From Chamaecrista fasciculata (Eukaryota > Streptophyta > Magnoliopsida > Fabales > Fabaceae), in NCBI GenBank assembly GCA_003254925.1, contig QANZ01008051.1, positions 77,139 through 141,138 of the forward strand: a stretch of 64,000 nucleotides of DNA, written 5' to 3'. Positions 37,907 to 50,143 of the stretch are shown in pieces. The notes beneath the pieces were generated by a model, which searched no databases, was not told the DNA's origin, and saw only the letters and a program-made list of their open reading frames with translations. Position 1 is the first letter of the stretch, and each line of letters starts with the position of its first letter. Position numbers and translations under genes: made by a program.

Positions 37907-38335
37907 GGATAAATTACACTTTGGTACCCTCTGGTTTGACCCTATTTCACTTTGATACCCTGTGGTTTGAAACTTGACACTTTGGTACCCTGTGGTATTC
38001 TCTATTAACACTTTGGTACCCTTTGGGTTTATTTTGTAATTTTAACCACAACAAATTTTACTAAAATTACATATTGACCCCAAAATTTTTTAAAAGTTTT
38101 CATTTTAGTCCCTAGATAATATGTATCCAAGGACCTATTTGTAATTTTTGAAAATTTTTTGGGGTCAATATGTAATTTTTGCAAAATTTGTTATGGTTAA
38201 AATTATAAAATAACCCCAAAGGGTACCAAAGTGTTAATGGAGAATACCACAGGGTACCAAAGTGTCAAGTTTCAAACCACAGGGTACCAAAGTGAAATAG
38301 GATCAAACCACAGGGTACCAAAGTGTAATTTACCT
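37907..38335. mobile_element. Foldback MITE, Mutator-like, 429 bp (copy 2)
   Basis: Second copy of the element at 9422-9850, the same length to the base (429 bp) and about 95 percent identical by eye. Ends GGATAAATTACAC and GTGTAATTTACCT. Its own 9-bp duplication, TATAAAATA (37898-37906 and 38336-38344), is exact and differs from that of copy 1, proving independent insertions. Confidence 0.88.
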
Positions 38336-38386
38336 TATAAAATATATAAGCAATGCAAATTCGTATATCATAGCAATATATATATG

Positions 38387-38562
38387 CTAGAGCCTTTGCG
38401 TGCCTAACGGGCACGCAAATATGTATGTAAAATAAATGAGGGACTAAATCGTTAACTCAGTAAAAAAAGGGAACAAATAATAATTTTCCTCTTATTATTA
38501 ATTTTGTACTATAGTTTTAAAATGTGGACGACCAGAAAGGGGTGGAGCCATATAATATAAGA
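38387..38562 (-). mobile_element. Mini-Helitron copy B
   Basis: Minus-strand copy, 176 bp. It begins TCTTATATTATATGG after A (in a TA tract) and ends with hairpin GCGTGCCCGTTAGGCACGC and GGCTCTAG; the base after CTAG is C, not T, a small departure. The interior matches copy A over its full length. Confidence 0.68.
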
Positions 38563-39522
38563 TATATATATAATTACTCAATTCGTGCATAAAGTACAAA
38601 ATTTACCTCAGTATTTATAATTTTCTCGATATACACCTGCATTTGTGAAGAAAGAACTCGCGAAGAAGTGCCATAATGTATATATTAATATAAAATTATT
38701 GTCACGCGTAAAAAAATAATTAATGCTCTTTTGAATTTATAAAACATTTATGACTCTACTATATTTAATAAGGGTAGAATGGTAAAAAAATAATTAATGC
38801 TCTTTTGAATTTATAAAACATCAGATATTTTGAAACAAAAATAATTTTCTAAAACACCAGATATTCAGAACCGGAGGGAGTAGCTTAGATCGTATCAGAT
38901 ACCTAGAATTTAATTTGTCCCATTAGATAAAATAATGTTATTATAAAATTATTGTCACGCGTGAACAATTATTGTTACTAGTATATGAAAGTGATTGATT
39001 TATTCATCTAGAAACAAGCAAATATTGTTGGGTTTTAAAATAAGTAAAGGGTAGATGATGAAACTTTCTAACCCGTCATCTATATCAATATATATATATA
39101 TATATGGAGAAAATTTATATCGAGTTTCTTATATATATTCTTCTTATTAAGTTCATTCAATCACAAGTTTTAATTACATTCTCTTTCTTCAATGATTGAT
39201 TATACAAAAAATTGTGTTTAATATTTTCTTTTTATTATGATTGGTCATGTATAAAATTTTTGTCACGTGTCAAATGTCGATCGGAAAAATTGATAGCAAA
39301 AATATAAGGAATTTGATATAAGTTTTGGCGTATATATACACAATGGAAGCACATATATATTGGTATATAGATCAAAATTTTATTTTGGTTTTTAAATTAT
39401 AAGATCAATTTCATTTTAGTTCTAAAGTTATTTTTTATTTTATTTTAATCCTCAAATTTTTTACATCTATTTTCATTTGGTACTAGGGATGTAATTTCAT
39501 GTGATTTATGTTATTATTTATN
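38563..39522. other. Intergenic with a Stowaway-like end and a short direct repeat
   Basis: The 34-base phrase starting AATAATTAATGCTC occurs twice (about 38713-38750 and 38789-38822). CCGGAGGGAGTA at about 38871-38882 is the terminal signature of a Stowaway (Tc1/mariner) MITE, with the TA target; its other end is not seen. 39361-39490 has the TTTTGGTTTTTAAATT type of foldback arm, cut by the N at 39522. Confidence 0.4.
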
Positions 39523-39880
39523 TGGAAGCGGTACTCCCCAAGATTAAACAAACTCTTCTTGTTGATACAACAAGGCCACAGAACAGCAGAAGATAATTTC
39601 AGTAAGTTGGGTCGGATCAGTCCCTAAACCTAGAACACATTGTATATATATTAAGGCGCAGCTGAGAGAGAGACATTGGGCAGGGTTAACTCGGTGCCCT
39701 TGTCTACGCGCACAGGGGGGAAATCGTTAGTTTTCAACTACAATTACCCACCAGAGGCTCATGCTTGTGTGCGCGAGACGTTCATTCTTCTCTACTTGGT
39801 TACCCCCTCTTTTTTTACATCTTAATATATATACCCTTGGCTCATCCAAATGTGGGACTTTTATTTGACACACTCTAACA
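39523..39880 (-). mobile_element. Partial LTR of a second retrotransposon
   Basis: Read on the minus strand from 39880 it starts TGTTAGAGTGTGTC, followed by AAAGTCCCACATTTGG, a very common beginning of plant Copia LTRs. About 358 bp follow, GC-richer than the flanks (for example CTCGCGCACACAAGC and CCTGTGCGCGTAGAC), up to the N at 39522, where the assembly breaks. The expected CA end and the element body are missing. Confidence 0.55.
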
Positions 39881-41465
39881 CAATAAAATATATAATATTC
39901 TCAACATGTGAACCCCACATAACCCCACATAATATTATATGATATATGTCATATTCTCAACAGTTTCGTGTCGTGTAGTTTTAAGAATTTGACGTGTCAA
40001 TGTGTCCGTGTCCGTGTCGCGTCCCGTGTCCATGTCAGTGTCCATGCTTCTTAGAGCGTAACAATTGATTATTTATGTAACAGTCCACTATTATATCTTC
40101 TTCACATTTTTTCCTCATAATCTTTTAGGACCATTTTTTCTTGCAACTAATTCCCTATTTGATTGTGACCTTAACTTTTTATGTAAACCTCAACTAAATT
40201 CATTCTAAACTAATAAATTGTAGTTTCATCGTGTCCTCTTCCCTTTCTTTGCGTTCATTTTTTTGTTTCTTCCTTCTCTAATGGTCGAGCATTTTGTTCA
40301 CTTAATTCCTATGATATCTAATTTTCTTCCAACAACGATGAGATTGTCCCTTCTATTTTTTTTGTTCCCTTTCTTTACATATTTTCTTAGCAACAAGGAT
40401 GAGATTGTCCCTTCTTTTTTTTTTTAGCACAAAAAAGAGAAGTGTATAATTTTTGTTAAACACGAAGGGTTCACAACTAAGGTATGGTTTTAGATTATTT
40501 TTTTGTTTAACTTACACTACCATCAAAATGTTTTTCAAAGTTTCCAACTTAAATCTTCTTATTGCCCATGAAAAGAGAACCCAACATATATGCAAGGTGA
40601 TCAAAGCAAAATCCAGAATCATATTACACTCCCCACAAAATATATTATCCATGGTGAGCATTCACTCATTAACATACAAAGACACAAACCTACTAAAATT
40701 TAAGTAGTCCCAAGAAATTAAATTTGAGCTTCCAAAGGGATGACAGTCTCAATCCAAATGGCAGAGTTATTATTTATAAACTATGTATGTTCATTTGATA
40801 TTCAAGTATCTAAATTAGTAAATTTAATCAACGTTACAAATCATTTTAGGTGCAGCCAAACTAATTGAATATGTCCATGAAGGAAATTTATCAAAGAAAG
40901 CCCCTGGTTCAAAGTGCATTTAAGATAATAAGTCACCAACCACACCACAAAACCTAGTTTTCTAGATAAGTATTGACTCTTACAAAGTGTGGAAGAATGA
41001 CTCTTCACTTGTAAATTATAATTCTCTCCATATCATAATTTGAATAAAGAATGTATGTTAATAAATCAATTATTTTATTAAATGCTACTAAAACTATAAA
41101 TTTGCCTCCTGTTTTGTTAGATGTCTTCAGAATATCCAAGCATATTACTTCTTCAAGGAAAAGTTTGTGGTATTAACTAGTACAATGATTAATTAAACAT
41201 GTTGTGACTATATTGGTTATGACTTATGAGATAATTGGTTCTGACTATCAAATGAAGGACCTGTAAAAAATAGTAGATATACTTAATTACTGTTTATAAG
41301 GAATAAATTATGTAGAATCATGCCAGCAATATTATTTGAACATGTTAAATTTTCATAGTCAAGAGTGCTTTTCAACATTGGCTAACATGTTCTGTATGCA
41401 TATTAGAAAATCAAGTTTTTATTTGAAATCTTCAGCATTATTTGTCCAAAGAACAGAGCCGATAG
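39881..41465. other. Gene-free stretch
   Basis: At 39997-40046 there is a GTGTCCGTGTC-type short tandem array with CG-rich units, unusual among AT-rich flanks. A phrase around GCAACAAGGATGAGATTGTCCC occurs twice, imperfectly, near 40331 and 40390. No gene recognised. Confidence 0.45.
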
Positions 41466-41870
41466 TAAAAGTGTATTTTTTTATCTCATAATTTTTATTT
41501 AAGTTTTAATTTGGTCTCATATCTTGGCAAAAAGTTATAGATTTGGTCTCATATCACTTTTGGTTCTAAATCTTTTGTTCAAATTGCATAATTGGTCTCA
41601 TATATTTGTAAAAATTTTTACCGTCATATCTGATCCAAAGATATGAGACCAATTTTGCACTTAACCTAATATGAGACCAATTTCGCAATCTAACCAAAAT
41701 ATGTGAGACTAATTTTTAAATCTCACCCAAAAATACGAGACCAGAAGTACAACATGAGATCAAATCTGTAACTTAAACATCAGACATGAGAACAAAAATT
41801 CAATAACAAAAATTATATAACTGAATTGAAACCTCAACAAAAATAACGAAATAAAAATATATTTGGTCTA
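41466..41870. mobile_element. Diverged foldback element
   Basis: Left arm with TTTGGTCTCATATC phrases and right arm with their complements GATATGAGACCAA; the centre near 41635 reads GATCCAAAGATATGAGACC. It belongs with the 35353-35683 element by phrase content. The ends are degraded and I could not define a target duplication. Confidence 0.5.
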
Positions 41871-42508
41871 TATATTATATACACATAACTGACAAAACAA
41901 AATTTGAGCAACAACATTATTTTCCAAAATGGAAACATCTACTACATTTTCGAAAAGCATATTGTTCTTGAATACATGAACTATATATATACCATAATCT
42001 CTTTCACTTTTTTCCTGGCCTAAAATAATCTCTTTCACTTTAGGGAAACTTCAAACTCTAACGAATGGTCTGGAATTTGGGAATTCACTCTGTAAAATTC
42101 TAGCAACACTCCAGACTCATCTGCATTCATCATCTACCATCTCACCTTTTAAGTTTTACCAACCACATGTACTAAAGTCTAGGCAATAAAAAAAATATCA
42201 TTAGAAAAATCTTTGACCGTGACCTAATAGAAATTTAAAAAAAAAAATGAAAGTGAACAAAAAAAACTTATCAAAACAATTGATTCAATCATTTTAGTTT
42301 TCCTTTTTGGCAAAAGAATGTCGATTATTTTTGGGACATGATGATGTTGTTTAGTAATAGACGATTGTGCAATGAGAAAAATTATTATTTGATCTTAAAT
42401 TTATACCAAATTAATTAATCAGTTTTTAAATAATTAAAATACATGATTTGATCATTAAAATATTTCAATTATCAATTATTTGATCTCTAATGATGATTTG
42501 GTTTCTGA

Positions 42509-42708
42509 ATTTGAATTAATTTTTGTACATTTTGACATCTAAATTTATACTAAAGTAATATTATTTTATTCTTGATTTTAAACTAATTGTATACTTTATG
42601 GTCCTTGAAATTGTACTAAATTAATACTATTTGATCCTTGAATTTGAATTGATTTTATATTTTTTAATCCCTTGAACTTATACTAAATTTATACTATTTA
42701 ATCCCTGA
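42509..42708. repeat. Three-unit minisatellite, about 67 bp per unit
   Basis: Units at 42509-42575, 42576-42641 and 42642-42708 (67, 66 and 67 bp), each ending TTGA or CTGA and sharing TATACTAAA, TAATACTATTT and ATCC phrases. Divergence between units is considerable, so the array is old. Confidence 0.55.
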
Positions 42709-43050
42709 ATTTAACTTAAGGACCAAATTGTTAAAAATTGTAATAATTCAAAAATTAAATAATATCTTTTGATTATTCATAAGTGATCAGCTGACTTTAA
42801 AATTTAAATAATAAATTTTCTCTTGTGCCATCCATTAGTTTGACTTTGAGAAGTAGAAGACTAGTACACTGTAACGTGGCATGTGATCGTACGGATGAAA
42901 ACTGTCCACGTGGGGAAGGGCCCTTCGCGAAAGTCCGCGAGAAACTAGTATGTGATCTGGACGGTGTGACTGTGAAATGATTGGACGCACGAGATCTCGT
43001 AAAGTAGATATCTTTTGTACTAATCATTTCTGACCGAACACGTGTATATT

Positions 43051-43426
43051 TGCTAAAGTGCTCTTTTGATCCCATAACTTTGGCAAAGGTCTCAATTTGG
43101 TCCCATAACTTTTTTGTTGTAATTTTGATCCCATAACTTCTGAAAACGTTCCACCGTCGGTCCCAAGCTAATTTCCATCCATTTTCTACCGTTATAGATG
43201 ATATGACATACTAAGTTGAATGATGACGTGACAAATATGAGTGAAGTGGATTTAACGACAAATAATGGATGAAAATCAGCTTGAGACTAACGGTGAGACG
43301 TTTTCAAAAGTTATGGGATCAAAATTGCAACAAAAAAAGTTGTAGGACCAAATTGAGACATTTTCTAAAGTTATGAGACCAAAATTGCAGCAAAAAAAGT
43401 TATGAGACCAAAAGTGCATTTTAGCC
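43051..43426. mobile_element. Foldback MITE, about 376 bp
   Basis: Left end TGCTAAAGTGCTCTTTTGA, right end CCAAAAGTGCATTTTAGCC. The arms share TTTCCATCCATT and ATGGATGAAAATC across the centre. The TATATTT flanks on both sides hint at a duplication, but I could not fit a clean 9-mer. Family resemblance to the elements at 35353 and 60565 is clear. Confidence 0.6.
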
Positions 43427-43546
43427 TATATTTTTTTAAAAAAAAAAACTTAAAAAGCTACCCCTCTTTCTAATTTGGACATTATTGTGAAACACTTGAG
43501 CTAATAAATTCTTTTATCTCTCTTTGCTTCATTTAAACTAGAAACN

Positions 43547-43633
43547 TTGGGACCAAATCTGCAACAAAAATAGTTATGGGACCAAATTGAAACCTTAGTC
43601 ATAGTATTGGGACCAAAAGTGCACTTCAGCCTT
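43547..43633. mobile_element. Right arm only of a foldback element
   Basis: TTGGGACCAAATCTGCAAC to CCAAAAGTGCACTTCAGCC is the right arm of the same family as 43051-43426. The left arm is missing and the piece starts exactly at the single N (43546), so the inverted repeat probably collapsed in assembly. Confidence 0.55.
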
Positions 43634-43827
43634 GTTTTTATTAATAGAAATTGTTTTTACTAATTAAATAAAGATAAGATAAATATCTTTTGGAAAAGAT
43701 ATAGGATNTATATATTTATTTACTTTTTTTTTTATTATTATTGTCATTATTAAAGTCTCCACTCACAAGAGGGGGTTAAGTGCTCAAATTTATTTAGTGG
43801 AAAATCCACAATCTTACATTTTAGGAA

Positions 43828-43883
43828 TAATGTGCCTGAATATCTTTAATTCAAGTGTGAATGAAAGATATTCAGGCACATTA
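43828..43883. repeat. Perfect 20-bp hairpin with 16-nt loop
   Basis: TAATGTGCCTGAATATCTTT at 43828-43847 is the exact reverse complement of 43864-43883, with a 16-base loop. A perfect stem of this length in otherwise decayed repeat DNA is unusual. It could be a small palindromic element or a hairpin transcript; no flanking duplication is evident. Confidence 0.5.
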
Positions 43884-43925
43884 ATAAAGATTTACAATTA
43901 ATTATTGCTTATATATATATATACA

Positions 43926-44105
43926 CTAGGGGTTTTGTGTGCCCTAACGGGCACGCAAATATGTATGTAAAATAAATAAGAGACTAAATTGTTAACTTAG
44001 TAAAGAAAGAGAGACTAAATAGTAAATTTTCTCTTATTTTTAATTTCATAGACTATAGTTTTAAACTTGGACGACCAGAAATGGGTGGAGCCATATAATA
44101 TTAGA
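43926..44105 (-). mobile_element. Mini-Helitron copy C
   Basis: 180 bp on the minus strand, starting TCTAATATTATATGGC after A in a TA tract and ending with a hairpin (GCGTGCCC, loop, GGGCACAC) and ACCCCTAG followed by T. Complete at both ends. Confidence 0.72.
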
Positions 44106-44421
44106 TATATATATATGCCCTTGTTTTAAAAAAAATCTTGTATGCTTTTAAAAAAATATAACCAAGTTTAGAAAATTAAATTAATTAAACAGAAATAAAT
44201 TAATTAAATTGTTTGTTCTTATATGACCATGTATATGATATTTTTCTCATGGTGATTTAATTAGGCTACCATACATGAATAAAGATTCTAGATAGGATAG
44301 AGATTGGATTTGATTTAGATGCCATTAAAGAATGTTTAATTATATATAGTGAAAACTGATTTGGAATGAGGGCCATGCAGTTTTTTTGCAAATTAAGGAA
44401 CCAACCAAATTTGATTTATAT

Positions 44422-44953
44422 ATCGAGTTTTCTTTTAAATCTCTCCTCACGAGGGATCATTTTTCTCTTTCATGAGAAATTTCACCCTATTTCATATTAG
44501 GGTTATCGGCGGTGCCTCCTAGCTTTGGCCTTCTGCGGTGGCACTCTTTTCTGTGTGTCTTCTACGGCGGTAGTTTTCAAGTTTAGGTGATTTTCGGCGA
44601 GTTTCCTTCCTAGATCTGTGTGCTTTCTGCTCGTGTTCGTTTGTTTTCTGCGACAGGTTTTGTGGCGCCGATGTTCTTTTTTTTTTGTTTCCAGTTCTTT
44701 ATATGGTTGTAACTTTAGTTGAATCTCTAGATCCGTTAACTTGGCAGCTGATTGTCTTGTCAATTTGTCTAACACGAAGATGGGTCCTCTTGGATGGGTT
44801 GCAAACCCCCCACTTTCGTCAGTTTATGTTCTGTTTAGCGTTTCTTGTTGATGCTAATGAGAGATTGAATTATTTTGCTGTATTTTTATTTGTACTGTGC
44901 TTAGTTTTGTCTTGCTTTTGAATGAATTATTTTTTTGAGGCAAAAAAAAAAAA
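44422..44953 (+). mobile_element. Retroposon (LINE or processed-transcript remnant) with A-tail
   Basis: A 532 bp block, GC-richer than its surroundings, ending TGAATGAATTATTTTTTTG then GGC and a 12-base A-run. Flanks TGATTTATAT (44412-44421) and TGATTTACAT (44954-44963) match at 9 of 10 bases, suggesting a target-site duplication made by LINE machinery. There is no reverse transcriptase frame; it may be a 5'-truncated 3' UTR. Confidence 0.45.
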
Positions 44954-44963
44954 TGATTTACAT

Positions 44964-47044
44964 GAAGTTTTATGTTTTATTTCCAATTAATTAAATCTCG
45001 TGGAATTGTGCTTAGTGTACTACATGCAGTAATTAAATTGAGCCCTAATTGTATTATTAAGCTTAATTAAGAGATTTGAATATAAAATCAAGGCTGCTGA
45101 GAAGTCCAAGAAAAACAGCAATAAATAATTATTAAAGCCCTTGAAAGTTGTAACTGTCCATAATGATTTATTTAGCTTTTTATTTTTATTTTTTGTGATG
45201 ACTTTTTATAGATATCTTTCATTGAAAATAATAATAATCGAGATACAACTATTAGTTGATTATAAATATAGTAATCCTTTTTAGTGAAAAATTAAATATA
45301 ACTTCATCATAATGTATTAAACGGCTGACTAATTCAATTGAAGCAGATGAAACTTGTCTCTACTATTCCTTTATAATTTTTTTTGTTGTCTAAGTACCCC
45401 AATCCTACCAGTATCAGCAGCCATATGACTAATCTTCCATTTTGACTATTAGTGCACAAAGCGATAGATGACTGATAAGTTTAAATTTTAAATTGAGGGG
45501 GTTAAGTTTAAATTTTAAAATCAACATCGTTAAAAGGACTTTAATTATAGATAAATGAAAGAAAATCCGTAACTTTTTGCTTAAAGAAAGAGACATTGAA
45601 CATCACACAGCTGACTCAATCAAACGTGTTGTTTGGGTAATATTTTTGTTTACAAGTAATATGGTCCCAAACAATAATAGATCCAAGGGTAGGTACCCTC
45701 ATGACTCATGTTCCTTGGTATGGACAACATTGTCTTTCTTTCCCCTTGTGGACCTAATATTTGTCCTACACACTTCTCAATTCTCACTCTCTCTTTTCTC
45801 TATGGTTTTCTAAAATTTGTTTGTTATCAAATTCTCTAATAAAAAAAAAAATACAATAGGTGTATTTAAAACAAAAAGACCTACAAAAGTGTAAAATAAT
45901 TCATTCATTATCATTCGTTAAATATAAAAACAATTAAAAACAATTTTATTAGTGATTGTATCTTTTCTTTTTTTCATGTTAGTAATAATTCTATAAGAAT
46001 CGTGTGTAGATAAAGGGGTTAGATTGTAAGTTGATTGGGTCACTTTCAAGTTGAACATGGAAAATAAAAATACCCATATATAATAAAGTGGTGTGAAAAA
46101 ACACATGAAGATGGTGCATAGTTTTCTAGGACATGCATGATAGTAGACAAGTGGAGGGATGTGGATATATTAGAGAAAGTGATAATGATATATATCCCCA
46201 TTTTCAAGAATTAATGCTTCATCCTTCTGTATTACACTACACAGTACACACATATAATTCAAAAAGGCTATGATTCTGTTTGAATTCCAATCCTATATAA
46301 CTATATGAGTAAATTAATTGAAATATTATTGAGATAAAAATTTAGTTTCGAAAAATTGTAATGCATAATTTAATTTTTAAATATTTAAAACGTCGGTATA
46401 TTTTTTAGTTTATAAAAAATTAAAATAACATACTATTTATTGTTTTGATAAATTTATTGTTTTGATTTTTCAATAACTAAATTATGTATTTTAATATTTT
46501 AAAGGCTATGTTGTTAGCTCAATAATTTTTAAAAGATTAAATTATTAATTTAGTCAAAATACAACCATCACAATTGTCTTGGGGTACGTCCGTACGTGTA
46601 AACATTTTTTCATTATAATTATAAAATTCTTCACTAAAAGTGAACTTTTGGAGAAAAAAAAAACGTTTTCTAATAGTAGTATAGTAACAATTTTAAAACC
46701 TAATTCATTTCATTCACACACCCATATTTCACGGGTCAATTAATGTCATTTTTATTATTTGAATATTCTTTACTCTTTAGTTACACTATATATTACGAGG
46801 CTTAATTACAAACAAATTAACAGTCATACAGGTTTTACAGATAATAATAATGATGTTTATATATATTGCATATATTTTGTTGTGAGAATTCTGAGAAATA
46901 GGAAATTGTTGCTGAAGGTCCCCAAATTTCAACATACTATTAGAGACAGACAAGAATAATAAAATGTTTACCTTTATTTTATTTTGTTTTTTATGAACTT
47001 GCCGACAAGGAAAATCAAACCCATCTTTCTTTAATATATATATA
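44964..47044. other. Intergenic, nothing recognised
   Basis: AT-rich. Around 46310-46560 are TTTAGTTT and TTTTAAA phrases in both orientations, suggesting an old foldback element without definable ends. No gene. Confidence 0.5.
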
Positions 47045-47204
47045 CTAGGGGCAAATATGTATGTAAAATAAATAAGGGACTAAATTGTTAACTTAGTAAA
47101 GAAAGAGAGACCAAATAGTAAATTTTCTCTTATTTTTAATTTCATAGACTATACTTTTAAACATAGACAACCAGAAAGGGGTGGAGCCATATAATATAAG
47201 AAGA
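47045..47204 (-). mobile_element. Mini-Helitron copy D (hairpin deleted)
   Basis: 160 bp, starting TCTTCTTATATTATATGG (one TCT duplicated) after A in a TA tract and ending GCCCCTAG before T. The terminal hairpin is missing: the sequence runs directly from CATATTTG into CCCCTAG. The deletion removes about 20 bp. Confidence 0.65.
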
Positions 47205-48555
47205 TATATATATATATATAGGTCAAAAATTTATTTTGGTCCCTAATATTTATCTTAAGCTTTGTTTTGGTCTTTAATACATTTTATTAATTATTTTAGT
47301 CCTTAATATTTTTGAAAAGTTTTATCATTGATCTCTAACTATTAAATATGATTATATCTCTATCGTTTCAAATCCGAACGTGATTAAAGCAAAATTACGA
47401 ATTAAATTTGATGAGCTTTTTTTTATTCAGTTGGAGTCATCGTCAAATAAAATCAAATCAAACTTATAAATAGACTGTTTGTTTCGTGAATTTAATCTTT
47501 TTCTTTACGTGTTGAAAAAAATGATGACAGATTGAATATGATCATTCTTCAATGAGAGGCTCATACTTTTTTACTGAACTCCTCTTAAAAAAAAAACTAT
47601 ATCAGTGGATTTTATCTACCTGAAGTAATTAAAATTATATTTCAACAACTAACGTGCTGAAAGATAACTTAAAAGGAGTGAGAAAAAAATAATTATATAG
47701 GATTTATTTAATAGAGTTTTCTATAAAAAAAAAATAGAATGAGTAATTAAAATAACGAGGGAGCACACCTATTTATAACATAAGTTATAATTATTCTCTC
47801 ATTCTTGTTCATTTTTTAGAGACTTTTCTAATAAGTTAATTCATGACCTGATCAAGTTTTGTCATAAAACATATTCTTAAAAATCAACATAAGAGATGTG
47901 TTGTCTTAGATTTTTTTTTCTTCTCTTATACTAAAATGTATTCTGATTTGTAGAGCGTAAAATTATGTGTTTATTGTTAGATCTGAGCCTTATTTGAGAC
48001 CTTGTGCCATTTTATGATGAAGGAAGGAATCTCGTTTTTGACCCAAGAAAAAAAAAATAAACGTATGAAGCCAATTCAAAATGGGGCATGATTGCTCCTC
48101 TTCTCTCTTCTAAAAAAAAATAAAAAAATAAAAAAAATCCAATAGCCCACGACATTTACAAAGAACTTTCAAGTTGTTAAAAAGTACAATCTAAACCTTA
48201 TTGATCTATATTTTACTATGTAAGTCCTCTAGTCTATGAGAAGAAGGCATGCAACATATTTTTTTTAATTCATAGACTTCTACATTTCCTTAACATATTT
48301 TATCAACAAACTTGATTGTCAGATAAAATATTACTGAACTTGATCTCTAACCTCCTTTTGTACTCACTTTGCAGGATCTCTTAAAGACTTCATTATATTG
48401 GAGCCCCACTTCTTACAAGGTTTCATCATAATATATTGAGAAAATTCATAAGTCGTTGACCATGGTAATAATATTCAATGAAAAAATTTATATAACCCTA
48501 TATATGCAATAATCAATAGCTTAACACTCTAATTCACTATATATATATATATATA
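47205..48555. other. Gene-free stretch with a retroposon tail
   Basis: 47216-47340 carries TTTTGGTCCCTAATATTT-type phrases, a foldback left arm with no recognised right arm. About 47880-48058 ends TTGACCCAAG and an A-run, resembling a LINE 3' end. No gene. Confidence 0.4.
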
Positions 48556-48731
48556 TCTTATATCTTATTATATGGCTCCACCCCTTTCTGGTCGTCCATA
48601 TTTAAAACTATAGTCTATGAATTAAAAATAAGAGAAAATTTACTATTTGGTCTCTCTTTCTTTACTAAGTTAACAATTTAATCCCTTATTTATTTTACAT
48701 ACATATTTGCGTGCCCGTTAGGACACGCAAA
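48556..48731 (+). mobile_element. Mini-Helitron copy E, cut by the gap
   Basis: Begins TCTTATATCTTATTATATGG (a second possible start is at 48563) in a (TA)n tract and runs through the hairpin GCGTGCCCGTTAGGACACGC at 48709-48728 to AAA, where the N run begins. Only the last bases, expected to be GCCCCTAG, are lost in the gap. Confidence 0.68.
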
Positions 48732-49339
48732 NNNNNNNNNNNNNNNNNNNNNNNNNNNNNNNNNNNNNNNNNNNNNNNNNNNNNNNNNNNNNNNNNNNNN
48801 NNNNNNNNNNNNNNNNNNNNNNNNNNNNNNNNNNNNNNNNNNNNNNNNNNNNNNNNNNNNNNNNNNNNNNNNNNNNNNNNNNNNNNNNNNNNNNNNNNNN
48901 NNNNNNNNNNNNNNNNNNNNNNNNNNNNNNNNNNNNNNNNNNNNNNNNNNNNNNNNNNNNNNNNNNNNNNNNNNNNNNNNNNNNNNNNNNNNNNNNNNNN
49001 NNNNNNNNNNNNNNNNNNNNNNNNNNNNNNNNNNNNNNNNNNNNNNNNNNNNNNNNNNNNNNNNNNNNNNNNNNNNNNNNNNNNNNNNNNNNNNNNNNNN
49101 NNNNNNNNNNNNNNNNNNNNNNNNNNNNNNNNNNNNNNNNNNNNNNNNNNNNNNNNNNNNNNNNNNNNNNNNNNNNNNNNNNNNNNNNNNNNNNNNNNNN
49201 NNNNNNNNNNNNNNNNNNNNNNNNNNNNNNNNNNNNNNNNNNNNNNNNNNNNNNNNNNNNNNNNNNNNNNNNNNNNNNNNNNNNNNNNNNNNNNNNNNNN
49301 NNNNNNNNNNNNNNNNNNNNNNNNNNNNNNNNNNNNNNN
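48732..49339. other. Assembly gap, 608 Ns
   Basis: Unsequenced. The left edge cuts a mini-Helitron and the right edge starts in a 14-base A-run, so repeats probably caused the break. Confidence 0.99.
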
Positions 49340-49768
49340 AAAAAAAAAAAAAAGAAACGGAATATTTTTCTTTAAATAAAGGAACAATTTGAGATCTACC
49401 CTAAACATATGAGAATTTCAATTTATACATTGTTTATACCGTGTTTTTGAACTAAAATATTAATTCACATTATTTATATTTAAAGTTCCTTAATTTACAA
49501 TATTTATAATTATATTTCTTATATTTATGTCTGGTATTTTTCTTTGCACAAAAAATTATTTGAGAGAAAATATAATTAAAAAAATTTACAACAAATATAT
49601 AAAGAATTGTATATAATTTTTTTATATTTAATAAATTAAATTCGCTTCAAAATATCTTCATTCTATCAAAATTGACAAAAGACGACAATTTTGAAAAAGT
49701 GCTCAGTACTCACAGAATCCACCCTTCCAGCTAAGCAAGTCCTTCCATCATCTGCTTTGTGAAAAAAA

Positions 49769-50143
49769 GGTAAAAGTACTAATTTCATCCCCAAACTTTA
49801 CATCAACTATCAATTTCATTCTCAATCTTTTTCTGCTGTCAATTTCATCCCTAATATTTTATATTTTTATCAATTTTATCCTTTCCTCTTATTTTATCCA
49901 AATATTAATAACAGAATCTACGTGACTAATAATATGTAATGTAAAATTAATGGAAAAAGAAATTTAAATATGAACTCAAATTGAAAAATATGATGCAACC
50001 AGTCGTTAATTTATTGAAAGAAATTAGTAAAAGGATAAAATTGACCAAAATGTAAAATGTTGGAGGTAAAATAGATCAAAAAATGATTAGGGATGAAATT
50101 GACAATTACTATAAAATTGGGGACGCAATTAGTACTTTTATCT
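49769..50143. mobile_element. Foldback MITE, about 375 bp
   Basis: Left end GGTAAAAGTACTAATTTCATCC, right end TTAGTACTTTTATCT. Arms share CAATTTCATCCC and GGGATGAAATTGAC. Flanks TGAAAAAAA and AGAAAACAA match at 7 of 9, weak support for a 9-bp duplication. Non-coding. Confidence 0.6.

Noticed and set aside
48695-49408. Long open frames of more than 220 codons across 48732-49339
   Set aside because: They consist almost wholly of Ns in the assembly gap.
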